A stretch of 64,000 nt of DNA from Tenebrionibacter intestinalis (GTDB taxonomy: Bacteria > Pseudomonadota > Gammaproteobacteria > Enterobacterales > Enterobacteriaceae), in NCBI RefSeq assembly GCF_016632365.1, contig NZ_JAEPBH010000011.1, positions 303 through 64,302 of the forward strand. Reading direction: 5' to 3'. Each line of letters starts with the position of its first letter. Position 1 is the first letter of the stretch. The position numbers and the translations under genes are program-made. This document shows, one piece after another, positions 1-8,406 of the stretch. The notes beneath the pieces are model-generated. The model did no database searches and had not been told where the DNA came from. It worked only from the letters and a program-made list of their open reading frames with translations.

Positions 1-1089
1 CTCAGGCAGCGGTTTTTCCGGTTTCCATGTCCAGTTGCCGTCTTTGTCCACAACGGTGGAGCCTATCTTGTCGCCGTTATCCCAGAAATCGATAACGTTA
101 CCCGGCTCGCCCTTGCCGGACAGCTCCGGCTGGGTGTCGTCGGTAGCATCGCCGTTCTTTAGCGGGCCGGTTTTATCGCCTGCGTTGTCAACAACGGTGG
201 GGGGAGTCGTACTTTCCGGTGCGGTCGTATCGACATTGATTTCAAACCCTGGAGAGGGTTTAGAGGTGTTGCCGCTTTTATCCGTTTCCGTGGTGGTCAG
301 CTCATGTTTCCCTTCCCCCAACGGCTTGTCTGGCGTCCACGACCAGTTACCATAATCATCAGAGACGGTTTCGCCAATCTTTTTGCCGTTATCATAAATG
401 GCGATGGTACTACCCGGTTCGCTTTTACCGGTAAGCTGAGGACGAGTTTCATCAGTGGTGTCGCCTGATGCCAGAGGGCCGGTTTTGCTACCTGTATTAT
501 CCAGCGCGCCGCCTATGCCTTTACTGACCGGCGCAGTGGTATCCTTGCTATCACGCGTATCGTCTTTGTCACGGTTATGGCGGGCAATGGCTATACCTGC
601 GCCGACTGCGCCAGCAAGCGCGAACAATCCCAGCAGAACAGGCCACAATTCATTATCAGATTCTTGCGCGGTAAAGAATGCGTCTCCCGCCCCCATCGGC
701 TGGCCGCCCAACGCGATCGGCGTCATTTGGCCATCGTCCATCAGATAACCGGTTTCATAGCCTTCTCCGGAAAGGGGAATGTATTGATAAAGCTGGCCAT
801 CTTCCGCCATACCCAGCAGTACGGGGGCGCGTTCACTGCCTTCTGCGTTAGTAAAATAGTTGGTAAGAATAAGGCAAGGTTTTTCATCACCCTCATTGAA
901 GACCTGCAGATCTTTGCCTACACGTTTTAGTGTAATATTTTCAGGCGCATAATTATCTGCCGCATTTTTTAATAAATATAAAGAACCAGGCTTAACAGCA
1001 ATTTTTTTAGCACTGTGTTTACCTGGCTTAAAGCTTTCACTTCTGCCATCCATGATCCTTGTGACGAGGATGATGCTCTTCCCGTTCAT
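1..1089 (-). CDS. BapA-like large repeat adhesin, N-terminal 363 residues (truncated by window edge)
   Basis: The frame is open from the ATG at 1089 (preceded by an AGGAG ribosome site) to the left edge, so only the 5' part is present. Residues 1 to about 115 resemble the prefix domain of BapA/Bap-type surface adhesins. A hydrophobic stretch rich in Leu, Ala and Gly lies at about 147-170. Residues 197 onward are Ig-like repeats: DNTG-S-KTGPL at 197 recurs as DNAG-D-KTGPL at 301, a period of about 104 residues, each carrying PGSTIAIYDNG-like and GNWSWTP-like strands. Such proteins are very large, secreted by a type I system and promote biofilm; that is family knowledge, because the C-terminal secretion signal and exporter lie outside the window. 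The start is well supported; the substrate and final size are unknown. Confidence 0.8.
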   Translation of the reverse strand, partial: MNGKSIILVTRIMDGRSESFKPGKHSAKKIAVKPGSLYLLKNAADNYAPENITLKRVGKDLQVFNEGDEKPCLILTNYFTNAEGSERAPVLLGMAEDGQLYQYIPLSGEGYETGYLMDDGQMTPIALGGQPMGAGDAFFTAQESDNELWPVLLGLFALAGAVGAGIAIARHNRDKDDTRDSKDTTAPVSKGIGGALDNTGSKTGPLASGDTTDETRPQLTGKSEPGSTIAIYDNGKKIGETVSDDYGNWSWTPDKPLGEGKHELTTTETDKSGNTSKPSPGFEINVDTTAPESTTPPTVVDNAGDKTGPLKNGDATDDTQPELSGKGEPGNVIDFWDNGDKIGSTVVDKDGNWTWKPEKPLPE

Positions 1090-1440
1090 ATATTCTCCTG
1101 AATCTAAGATTGTCGAGCTAAGTGCTGGCAGCGAATTCGCTGCAGCCTTCAAGTCCAACCTTAAATATTCTATTTTCCTGAGTGAGGTAAAGATATCAGC
1201 CGGAAAATGCCTCCCAACTTAAAATCAGAATCTCCAACAAAAACACAACAATAACCTATTGAAAAATATGAAATTTAATTGTCAAGCTTTGTCAAAGATA
1301 AGTTAAAAAATAATCCACTTTAAGGCTTACTTATTATTAAACATAAAACTATGCATCCTCATATAAGTTATGATTTTTTATAAAGAACCATCACAGCATC
1401 AAGAATATTCTCCAGGAATATTTCAAAAACTTCACAATAT
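1090..1440. other. AT-rich spacer between adhesin and LuxR-type gene
   Basis: No credible coding frame. It must hold the promoter of the adhesin gene on the minus strand; a Shine-Dalgarno AGGAG lies just upstream of that start. The base composition is clearly more AT-rich than the purine island. I see no clear terminator for the upstream LuxR-type gene. Confidence 0.5.
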
Positions 1441-2037
1441 TCAGGGCGCTTTTAACTGCCAACCTTTCATTCCTAATTTTCTTAAGATATTAGATTTATG
1501 CGCACTGATAGTCTTTTCGCTCCTGGAAAGCCTTAAAGAAATCGACTTGTTAGTTTCACCAGCCAGGCAAAATTGCAGAATCTCTCGCTCGCGACGAGTC
1601 AATCCCGCTTTTTCATACATATCTTCGCTAAGCCCGTTACAGGAAATATTACTGTAATCAAAGATATTCCAGGAATAACAGTACCCTCCTTCGGCAATCA
1701 CACTGATAGCCTTGATGAGAAAGTCAGTATTACCATTTCGATTAATCATTCCGTGCAGCCCCGGCAGCTCATTATGCAACTTTCGAAGAAGACTCTTATC
1801 TACAGCCAACGCCAGGACAGGAGTATCACTGGCGGAAAACATACCAATCAACGTATTGATATAAGTCACAATAGATTCACAATCCAGGATAATGATATCG
1901 AACTTATTTTTAAGCAATTCTGTAGTGTTATCCTGGATATTAGCAAGTGTAATCTCATCGTTGGGAAAGCAAGTTTTAAGCATATAAAATATGCCATTAC
2001 TACTCAGGCTTCCTACGCATAAATATAATATGTTCAT
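1441..2037 (-). CDS. LuxR/FixJ-type DNA-binding regulator with degenerate receiver-like N-terminus
   Basis: 198 residues from the ATG at 2037; the frame can be extended to a TTG at 2079 but the ATG has the better context (AAGG about 9 nt upstream). The C-terminal 50 residues form a LuxR-type helix-turn-helix with the GLTRREREIL start and the KSISLRLSRSEKTISAHKSN recognition region. The N-terminal 140 residues look like a receiver fold: a candidate Asp52 ends a hydrophobic strand, but the acidic pair expected near the N-terminus is missing. It may therefore not be a normal phosphorylated response regulator. It lies upstream of and in the same direction as the adhesin gene, which suggests, without proving, that it regulates adhesin production. 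Codon use is AT-rich, as in a transferred gene. Confidence 0.75.
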   Translation of the reverse strand: MNILYLCVGSLSSNGIFYMLKTCFPNDEITLANIQDNTTELLKNKFDIIILDCESIVTYINTLIGMFSASDTPVLALAVDKSLLRKLHNELPGLHGMINRNGNTDFLIKAISVIAEGGYCYSWNIFDYSNISCNGLSEDMYEKAGLTRREREILQFCLAGETNKSISLRLSRSEKTISAHKSNILRKLGMKGWQLKAP

Positions 2038-2609
2038 TTCAACCGCCTTATAATATCCGGAAAAAATCTTTAATTTCAATTAAATATGGAAACACCCAAC
2101 AATTCAGCAACAAAAAAATATAAGACCACTCCAGTTACACCATGAATTCTCCCACTAAATTCAGTGCAAAGAAAATCACTATACAAAAGCGATGTCAATT
2201 AGGAATGGATTATTTAAATAAGCATTGGATTAGGTTTAACTGAGAATGACACTTAAAAATTTCATATAACAAATAGGGTAACAAACATTCCTATACAGTA
2301 TTGGCAATGGCCGCCACGGTTAACAATAGAATATAAACGAACGTTAATTTTTCGTGTAACGCGTTTATATCCTGAAGTATCAGTACTTTTCTTATATACC
2401 TGTTTCAAACAAAAAAACCGCCTTTCTAACGAAAAGGAATTTATATATTTTCCTGACTAAAAATGACATTCAATATTCTTAAGAAGTAGCGAGAAGCGCT
2501 TTATAATCATTTTTCTGAAAAAATCATTATTTGTTAAAAGCAAAACAGCATGAAAATTATTATGCATTGCTCTATTATCACAAAACATTAAACTGAGAAG
2601 GTGGTAGAA
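2038..2609. other. AT-rich intergenic region, no gene seen
   Basis: About 570 bp with many short A/T runs and stops in all frames. It must contain divergent promoters for the LuxR-type gene (minus) and ecotin (plus). I see no convincing operator or RNA gene. The composition contrasts sharply with the GC-rich island after 5.4 kb. Confidence 0.5.
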
Positions 2610-3122
2610 ATGAAGGGTAAGATCTTAGCAATAACGTGTTTTTCTGCATTAATGACTAATGTCGGTCAGGCCGCGGCGGTAACGGGATCAAACCAACCAG
2701 CCCAACAGCCGCTGGAAAAAATCGCGCCCTATCCCGCAGCCGAAAAAGGAATGACGCGCCAGGTCATCTGGTTGCCTGCCCAGACTAACGAGGATAACTA
2801 CAAGCTTGAACTGCTGATTGGTAAGGAGATGGAAACCGACTGTAATCGTCGGGCGCTGGGTGCAAAACTGGAAAAGAAAACGCTTAAAGGCTGGGGATAT
2901 GACTACCTGGTTGTGGATAACGTTTCCGGCCCTGTCACTACCATGATGGCCTGCCCGGATAAAAGTAAAAAGGTAAGGTTTGTACAGGCAAACCTCGGTG
3001 AAAATGCGCTTCAGCGCTACAACAGCCGCCTGCCGGTTGTCGTTTACGCCCCGCAAGGCGTTGAGGTCCGCTATCGCCTGTGGAAGGCAGAAGATAGCGT
3101 ACAAAAGGCAGCGCTTGATTAA
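2610..3122 (+). CDS. eco: Ecotin, periplasmic serine protease inhibitor
   Basis: 170 residues. The ATG at 2610 is chosen over the in-frame GTG at 2601 because AAGGTGG sits just upstream of it and an N-terminal signal peptide follows at once (Lys, hydrophobic core, GQAAA cleavage region near residue 22). The mature part matches ecotin along its length: PLEKIAPYP near the start, the LEGWGYDY-like core (here LKGWGYDY), the reactive loop [13 protein letters not shown] with the P1 Met-Met pair, and RLWKAE near the C-terminus. Two cysteines (TDCN and MACP) form the conserved disulfide. Ecotin dimers inhibit trypsin-fold proteases such as neutrophil elastase. In E. coli eco is elsewhere in the genome, so this position is unusual. 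Confidence 0.93.
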   Translation: MKGKILAITCFSALMTNVGQAAAVTGSNQPAQQPLEKIAPYPAAEKGMTRQVIWLPAQTNEDNYKLELLIGKEMETDCNRRALGAKLEKKTLKGWGYDYLVVDNVSGPVTTMMACPDKSKKVRFVQANLGENALQRYNSRLPVVVYAPQGVEVRYRLWKAEDSVQKAALD

Positions 3123-3642
3123 ACGTCATATTTCCGGTTATGCGCGAACACGCGGTATAAAGCACAACGCCCGCAAAAACGCATACCACAGCGCCAGCCA
3201 GATACCGTTACACACGGCCCGGTCAACCGGCCGGGTTGTGTGTTCGTTAGTGATCTAACGATACCGGAAAATATCAATAACACTTAAGTAAGGTACTTTA
3301 TCGCATCGGCTATACGTTATTCGTTGGGTCGAACAGAATGGATTTTCATCAATAAGGCTGGGAGAAGGCGACAAACTTCAGGAAGGGCTGAATAAAGCGA
3401 ATTTTAAGCACGACTTACTGACCAACGCAGATAAACCGGCCGGCGCATTCGCAGGGCCAGTAAGCAAAAGATGGTATCATCGAGGCAAAGACTTAACGCA
3501 GCAACGCAAGGAAAACAGGCACGTCAGAAAAGCGTTAAAATAGCTCACAGCGGCCGCGCCGTAACGCGTTTTACCGGGGCACACGCTGTGCGGCAGCCGG
3601 TTTAACCACGGATGCCGCAAGCCAAAAAGCGTGATCTGATGA
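3123..3642. other. Intergenic region after eco
   Basis: Apart from the stem-loop at 3211-3242 I find no credible gene. The short frames here lack ribosome sites and resemble nothing I know. The eco gene and the bactofilin gene converge on this stretch. Confidence 0.45.
3211..3242 (+). terminator. Stem-loop downstream of eco
   Basis: A 12-bp stem (CACACGGCCCGG paired with CCGGGTTGTGTG, two G-T pairs) encloses an 8-nt loop. It lies about 90 bp after the eco stop. The following bases are only moderately T-rich, so efficient intrinsic termination is uncertain. Confidence 0.45.
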
Positions 3643-4329
3643 TCAATTCGCGATCGGCAGAACGTCTTTTTTCATTTCGATAATTTTAGGCTCGTCCTGC
3701 TTTATCAGTTTACTTTCGACCTGCGCCTGCCCGCAGAATACGCCGCCTTTCTTAATCGACAAATGCGCATAGCGTATATTTCCATCAATGCGTCCATTCT
3801 CATACACATCAATTGCACTGCAGCAACATTCACCTTTCACCAGCCCATCAACGATCAGCTCACGGCAGATAATGTTACCTTCAACCTGCCCGCTACGCAT
3901 CACTTTCACAATGCCGTTTTCAGATTCCACATTTCCTACAATGGTGCCGTAGATATAGATCATACCGCTGCTGCAGATGTTCCCGTCAAAGCGCACACCG
4001 CTTGCCACAACCGTATTCGTAGTTTTATCTTCGCGCTCCGCTTCTTTTACTGACAAGTTATTTGTCTCCATAATAAGATCCTTCTCATCGGGAAATACAT
4101 GCTCGGTGAGTTCTGGCAATGCAGAACGCTTTTCCTGAGCATCAGTTTTACTTTTTCTAAACATAAACAAAATCCTTTCTTGTTTTATATGAAATATAAA
4201 AGCTATGACTGACAAAATAGCTAATATGATGCTGACTGAAGTATATTTGAGCCAGAATGAAGAAAGTGCGATAACCCAGAATGCCAGGCCAGCATTAAGA
4301 AACCAGTAAATTTTTGAGGTTTTATTCAT
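3643..4329 (-). CDS. Membrane-anchored bactofilin (polymer-forming cytoskeletal protein)
   Basis: 228 residues from the ATG at 4329. Two hydrophobic segments (about 8-27 and 31-47) are followed by a basic, charged linker and, from about residue 105 to 205, a beta-helical bactofilin domain of short Gly/Val/Ile repeats (SGMIYIYGTIVGNV, SGQVEGNI, NGRIDGNI). Bactofilins polymerise without nucleotide and act in cell shape, curvature or localisation; Proteus CcmA is an enterobacterial relative with membrane segments. A cluster of cysteines (ECCCS) is unusual for the fold. It appears to be a single-gene unit. The function is inferred from the fold only. Confidence 0.78.
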   Translation of the reverse strand: MNKTSKIYWFLNAGLAFWVIALSSFWLKYTSVSIILAILSVIAFIFHIKQERILFMFRKSKTDAQEKRSALPELTEHVFPDEKDLIMETNNLSVKEAEREDKTTNTVVASGVRFDGNICSSGMIYIYGTIVGNVESENGIVKVMRSGQVEGNIICRELIVDGLVKGECCCSAIDVYENGRIDGNIRYAHLSIKKGGVFCGQAQVESKLIKQDEPKIIEMKKDVLPIAN

Positions 4330-5074
4330 CGTTGGTATCCACGCTCCCGGTGCCGACAGGACTCCCTGCTCGCTACTTTGTCAGTCTCCCCCACCTCTGC
4401 CCGGCAGGTTCACGGCCATGTAGGGCCATTATCTGAACGCCAGTAGACTGCCATATTTTCACTTTAAGGTAAACACAGCGGCCGGAAAGATTACGCGTCT
4501 TTACCACTGTGGATATTGGATCATTCTTACCATGTTTCTGTTACAATTATTTTCTCAACACCCTCTTATCAATATGCGCACAATTGCTAAATCGACATAC
4601 TTATATATAAACACGGATGCAAAAAAAGCACATTTATTCACCGAATCCCCACGAAGTGAGAAATTTCTGAGCGGGAAGCGAAGCAACAAAGACGTTAAGC
4701 AAAGCCGCACGCCCGACACGCCGCGCTAATACATAAACTCCACTTATGGAAAACGGTGCAGATATAGCGAAAAGGCGCACTGCGCTGAGCCGAACCCACT
4801 CTGGAAGCCAGCAACTGACGGCAACGCAAAAAGCATAAACGCGAGCGTTAACTGTTTCGTCCGTCGTCTTCAGTTTCGTTATATATAGTTTTTTATAACA
4901 ACTGCGCCGATATCGATAAAAGTTGCGCCTGTTTCGCAAGCAGAGAGATAAACGCCGTTAGCCCCGACAAATCTGTGCCTTTGCGGTATACTTAGCCCCA
5001 TTTTCCGCCTTCGTTCTCCCCGGAGCGCTAAATGGCGTTTTTTTTATGTTTTCAAAACTGAATGAGGATTGATC
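4330..5074. other. Long intergenic region upstream of yjdM
   Basis: About 745 bp. Several frames of 60-100 codons exist but none has a good start, family resemblance or natural composition, so I call no gene. It separates the bactofilin gene (reading left) from yjdM (reading right) and must hold both promoters. A T8 run precedes yjdM at about 5038-5045. Confidence 0.45.
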
Positions 5075-5410
5075 ATGGCTCTGCCGCACTGCCCAAAATG
5101 CAACTCGGAATACACATATGAAGACAATGGAATGTTTATCTGCCCGGAATGTGCGCATGAGTGGAACGATGCCGCAGGTATGGAAGAAAGTGATGAGCTG
5201 GTGGTAAAAGACGCAAACGGCAATTTGCTGTCTGACGGCGACAGCATCACAATAATCAAAGACTTAAAAGTTAAGGGCAGTTCGTCGATGTTGAAAATAG
5301 GTACAAAAGTGAAAAATATCCGCCTTGTCGAAGGCGATCACAATATCGACTGCAAAATTGATGGTTTTGGCCCTATGAAGCTTAAGTCCGAATTCGTGAA
5401 AAAGAATTGA
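5075..5410 (+). CDS. yjdM: YjdM (PhnA-type zinc-ribbon protein)
   Basis: 111 residues, almost identical in pattern to E. coli YjdM. The ATG at 5075 follows TGAGGA; an in-frame TTG at 5069 is not needed. The N-terminus has a zinc ribbon with two CPxC pairs (CPKC and CPEC), followed by a KOW-like small domain with the highly conserved [18 protein letters not shown] region. Although once named phnA it is not the phosphonoacetate hydrolase and has no demonstrated role in C-P bond cleavage. In E. coli it lies beyond the phn operon, to the far side of fdhF. Here the phn and mdt genes are missing and the purine island sits between yjdM and fdhF. Confidence 0.93.
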   Translation: MALPHCPKCNSEYTYEDNGMFICPECAHEWNDAAGMEESDELVVKDANGNLLSDGDSITIIKDLKVKGSSSMLKIGTKVKNIRLVEGDHNIDCKIDGFGPMKLKSEFVKKN

Positions 5411-5417
5411 TATTCTC

Positions 5418-5446
5418 CGCGCCGGGCGGTAACGCCGCCCGGCGCG
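5418..5446 (+). terminator. Perfect GC-rich stem-loop after yjdM
   Basis: A 12-bp perfect stem (CGCGCCGGGCGG with CCGCCCGGCGCG) and a 5-nt loop begin 7 bp after the yjdM stop. It probably ends yjdM transcription and may also act on the convergent ygfS transcript. Confidence 0.7.
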
Positions 5447-5600
5447 ATTTAGCTGGTTAACCTGCTGTTTTTACTTTTATTAAAAAAACAGTCTATTTAT
5501 CTCACCAACCTGTGCAGTGGCTTGTCGTAATAACGCGGCACAGGACTCCGGGCAAAAATCACGCCGCTGCAGAAAACAACGTGATTTCATACGAAAGCCG

Positions 5601-6110
5601 TCAGGCGCGCGGTTTGCTCTCATTTACGCCGGCGCTGATAGCCGTGTCGCTCCTGCGCTGGCCGGAAAGCTGCGCCAGCGCCTGCGCGCCAGTCAGGGAA
5701 AGGGCCGCTGTGGGGCATACTGATATGCAGGCCGGCCCGTTTTCACTGGCAACGCACAAATCGCACTTAATCACCTTTAACCCCTCAGTGTTCGTTTGGC
5801 GCTGTATAGTCACTGCGCCAAACGGGCAGACTACCACGCAACTGTTACAACCAATACAGCGCGCTTCATCAATCTCTACGGTTGTACGCCCCTGCACCAG
5901 CGCGCCGGTTGGGCAAGCGGCCGCACAGGGCGCATTTTCGCACTGATGACACATAACCGGTACGCTGACCAGGCCATGCTTGACGACAGACAGACGCGGG
6001 CGAAACGCGCTGCTGGTCAAAGGCGTTGTAGTATGCGCGCTGGCGCACGCTACCTCGCAGGTACGACAGCCAATACAGCGCGCAGGATCGGCAAGTATAA
6101 AATCCGTCAT
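5601..6110 (-). CDS. ygfS: YgfS-like polyferredoxin
   Basis: 169 residues from the ATG at 6110, which has a strong GGAGG ribosome site lying inside the end of ygfT (ygfT stops at 6112, a 1-bp gap). It has four 4Fe-4S cysteine clusters: CIGCRTCEVAC near residue 12, CHQCENAPCAAACP, CIGCNSCVVVCPFGA, and CDLC with CISVCP. This is the electron-transfer subunit fold of DMSO-reductase/HycB-type proteins, and it likely shuttles electrons between FdhF or XDH and the YgfT flavoprotein in the cytoplasm. Co-translation with ygfT is expected. Loss of conserved Cys elsewhere is not seen. The exact redox partner is inferred. Confidence 0.85.
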   Translation of the reverse strand: MTDFILADPARCIGCRTCEVACASAHTTTPLTSSAFRPRLSVVKHGLVSVPVMCHQCENAPCAAACPTGALVQGRTTVEIDEARCIGCNSCVVVCPFGAVTIQRQTNTEGLKVIKCDLCVASENGPACISVCPTAALSLTGAQALAQLSGQRRSDTAISAGVNESKPRA

Positions 6111-6111
6111 A

Positions 6112-8052
6112 TCAACCTCCGCTGGCCTGCGCAACATCAAACTGCGCAATCATCTCCCGCGCCGCCTGGCGTCCGGCTGCCATTGCCGTTACAACCAAAT
6201 CCGCGCCATGCACCGCATCGCCGCCGGCATACACCTTCGGATTACTGGTACGGGTGGATATACCGTGCGCCCCCGTTTCGATTAGACCCCAGTCATCGAA
6301 ACTTACGCCATGCTGGCGTAGCCACGGCATCGGATGCGGCTTAAAGCCAAACGCCATAATCAGCACATCTGCCGCCAGGATAAACTCAGAACCCTCAATA
6401 ATCTGCGGGCGACGTCTTCCATCCGCGCCCGGCTCACCCATGCGGGTTCTCACCATACCAATGCCGGTAACGTGGCCTTTACGATTGCGTTCAATAAACT
6501 GCGGCTGGACGTTAAAAGCAAATTCCACGCCTTCTTCGCGCGCATTCACCACCTCTTTTTTCGAACCGGGCATACTCGCCTCATCGCGCCGGTAAGCGCA
6601 GGTCACGCTTGCCGCTCCCCGGCGCACCGACGTGCGTACGCAGTCCATCGCCGTATCGCCCCCGCCCAGCACCACCACATTTTTGCCCGCCACGTCGATC
6701 CAGGGGTAGCGCGCATCATCTTCAAGCCCCATCACGCGCCGGGTGCTGGCGATAAGAAACGGCAAAGCCTGCACAACGCCGGGAGCATCCTCATGCTCCA
6801 GACCGGCATGCATCAGCCCATAGGTGCCCACGCCAAGAAACACGGCATCATAACCCGCAAGCAGCGCATCAAAACCGATATCGCGCCCCACTTCGCAGCT
6901 CAGGTGAAAATTAATCCCCATAGCGCTGAAAATATCGCGCCGCTGACTCAACACCTGCTTGTCCAGCTTGAATGGCGGGATACCGAAGGTCAGCAAACCG
7001 CCGATTTCCGGGTGGCTGTCAAAGACATCTACCTGTACGCCATGTCGCGCCAGAATGTCGGCGCAGCCCAGCCCGGCCGGCCCGGCGCCTACCACCGCCA
7101 CGCGTTCGCGACGCGGCGTAACGCCGCTAAGATCGGGCCGCCAGCCCTGTTCCAGCGCGGTATCGGTAATGTAGCGTTCCAGGTTGCCAATGCTTACCGC
7201 GCCGCTGCGATCTTTGAGCGTACACGCGCCTTCGCACAAACGGTCCTGCGGGCATACCCGACCGCAAATTTCCGGCAGCGAACTGCTGGAATTGCACAGC
7301 TCCGCCGCTTCCTGTACCCGCCCCTCACTCACCAGCCGCACAAAGTCGGGAATCGCGTTATGCAGCGGGCACGTCCAGTTGCACCAGGCTTTGCTGGCGC
7401 AATACAGGCAGCGCTCGCTTTCAAAAGCGGCCTGCTGCGCATCCAGCCCCTGATAAATTTCACCAAAATGCGTTTTTCGCGCTTCTGCGGGCACTTTCGT
7501 CGCGCCTTTACGCGCAGCGCGCGCCAATAGCCGGGCGCTGCGCAATGGCGTACGCCCGGCGTCATAACGCCCGCTGGCGGTGGCGCGCTGGCGTTGTTGA
7601 CGCAGCGCGCGCAGGCCCGCGCCATCCATTAACGTTAGCGCCTGGGTAGGGCAACCGGCAACGCAGGCAGGCTGCCCGGCGGCGCTGTCGGCGCACAGAT
7701 CACACTTCTGCGCCAGCGCGTTTTCTTCCCCCTCGGGCGCCACCATTTCAATGGCGCCAAACGGGCAGGCAAGAACACAGTTTTTACAGCCGATACACAG
7801 TGCCTCATCAAGCTTTACAGCATCCTGCGTCAGAGTTAGCGCCGCTACCGGGCAGCTTGTCACACAGGGCGCATCATTACAGTGACGGCAGGTCAGCGCT
7901 ACGCTTTTTCCCTGCTGCGTCAATACGCGGATACGCGGATAAAACGCTGTCTTCTCCGGCCACTGTTCGTGGTGATGGGCAACGGCGCAGGCCACTTCAC
8001 AAACGTGGCAGTTAATGCATTCCTGCGCGTTGGCAACAATAAATTTATTCAT
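6112..8052 (-). CDS. ygfT: YgfT/UacF-type iron-sulfur flavoprotein oxidoreductase
   Basis: 646 residues, close to E. coli YgfT (639) over its whole length. The N-terminal 165 residues are a ferredoxin domain with four 4Fe-4S clusters (CINCHVCEVAC, CRHCNDAPC, CIGCKNCVLACPFG, CDLC). A linker leads to a GltD/glutamate-synthase small-subunit-like part: CLYCASKAWCNWTCPLH at about 215, the FAD Rossmann motif GAGPAGLG at about 327 and a second nucleotide site VVLGGGDTAMDC near 465. E. coli YgfT and its paralogue AegA are needed for formate-dependent urate breakdown. The ATG at 8052 has a modest AAGGGA site. A weak sigma54-like element lies at 8107-8121. No separate aegA is present in the window. Confidence 0.92.
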   Translation of the reverse strand: MNKFIVANAQECINCHVCEVACAVAHHHEQWPEKTAFYPRIRVLTQQGKSVALTCRHCNDAPCVTSCPVAALTLTQDAVKLDEALCIGCKNCVLACPFGAIEMVAPEGEENALAQKCDLCADSAAGQPACVAGCPTQALTLMDGAGLRALRQQRQRATASGRYDAGRTPLRSARLLARAARKGATKVPAEARKTHFGEIYQGLDAQQAAFESERCLYCASKAWCNWTCPLHNAIPDFVRLVSEGRVQEAAELCNSSSSLPEICGRVCPQDRLCEGACTLKDRSGAVSIGNLERYITDTALEQGWRPDLSGVTPRRERVAVVGAGPAGLGCADILARHGVQVDVFDSHPEIGGLLTFGIPPFKLDKQVLSQRRDIFSAMGINFHLSCEVGRDIGFDALLAGYDAVFLGVGTYGLMHAGLEHEDAPGVVQALPFLIASTRRVMGLEDDARYPWIDVAGKNVVVLGGGDTAMDCVRTSVRRGAASVTCAYRRDEASMPGSKKEVVNAREEGVEFAFNVQPQFIERNRKGHVTGIGMVRTRMGEPGADGRRRPQIIEGSEFILAADVLIMAFGFKPHPMPWLRQHGVSFDDWGLIETGAHGISTRTSNPKVYAGGDAVHGADLVVTAMAAGRQAAREMIAQFDVAQASGG

Positions 8053-8106
8053 TCGCGATATCCCTTCTTTCTTGTTGTTCTGGCACGGCTCACGTGTAGA
8101 TGGTAT

Positions 8107-8121
8107 GCAAAAAAAGGGGCA
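8107..8121 (-). promoter_or_regulatory. Weak sigma54-like promoter for ygfT-ygfS
   Basis: Read on the minus strand the element is TGCCCC-TTTTT-TTGC. The -12 part is perfect; the -24 part has two mismatches to TGGCAC. It is 55 bp upstream of the ygfT ATG and exactly 100 bp from the palindrome at 8222-8236, similar to the spacing seen at xdh and ygfK. On sequence alone it is marginal. Confidence 0.35.
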
Positions 8122-8155
8122 ACCTGGCCATTCGCCGTTACGCGAAGGCCAGGTT
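8121..8155. repeat. Inverted repeat in the ygfT-xdh spacer
   Basis: AACCTGGCC-a-TTCGC pairs with GCGAA-GGCCAGGTT around a 6-bp centre; 14 of 15 positions match. It lies just upstream of the weak ygfT promoter and about 180 bp upstream of the xdh promoter. It could be an operator for a regulator other than YgeV, or a hairpin in read-through RNA. Confidence 0.6.
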
Positions 8156-8221
8156 TGTGAGCGGTTTCAAATTTCACCGTTCATAGAAAACCGCAATTTA
8201 CCCTACCGTTCTCAACGCGAC

Positions 8222-8236
8222 GTATCACTTTGAGAA
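8222..8236. promoter_or_regulatory. Predicted YgeV enhancer palindrome (xdh/ygfT)
   Basis: GTATCA-CTT-TGAGAA fits TTnTCA-N3-TGAnAA with one mismatch. 98 bp separate it from the xdh -24 element and 100 bp from the weak ygfT element. A second site with the same core, GCGTCA-CTG-TGACAC, follows at 8241-8255. Confidence 0.6.
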
Positions 8237-8334
8237 AAACGCGTCACTGTGACACGCGCCCGTACGGCCCGGCAAAGCGCCGCTCCCGGCGATTTATTGC
8301 CGCACTTCACAACTCTGCCACAGGGAGTACACCC

Positions 8335-8349
8335 TGGCACAGCCCTTGC
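8335..8349 (+). promoter_or_regulatory. Sigma54 (-24/-12) promoter of the xdh operon
   Basis: TGGCAC-AGCCC-TTGC followed by T matches the RpoN consensus TGGCAC-N5-TTGCW at every specified position. Transcription should start near 8361, giving a leader of about 45 nt to the xdh ATG. The sigma54 activator YgeV is encoded 4.4 kb downstream. Confidence 0.8.
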
Positions 8350-8406
8350 TGTTTTAACCAAAACAACGGGCAGCACCAGACTCCATACACGAGGAGACTT
8401 TGTTAC

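Larger units (their letters stand above)
8053..8406. promoter_or_regulatory. Divergent control region between ygfT and xdh
   Basis: 354 bp holding, left to right: a weak minus-strand sigma54-like element (8107-8121), a strong inverted repeat (8121-8155), the palindrome GTATCA-CTT-TGAGAA (8222-8236), a second palindrome with the TCA-N3-TGA core (8241-8255) and a perfect plus-strand sigma54 promoter (8335-8349). The palindrome at 8222 is about 100 bp from each promoter, as expected for a shared enhancer site. Confidence 0.65.

Noticed and set aside
1573-2022. A plus-strand frame opposite the LuxR-type gene
   Set aside because: The minus strand encodes a clear LuxR helix-turn-helix; the opposite frame has no features.
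6334-7530. A 398-codon frame on the plus strand inside ygfT
   Set aside because: It is antisense to a well-conserved ferredoxin-flavoprotein, is rich in His, Arg and Ala as such shadows are, and has no ribosome site.
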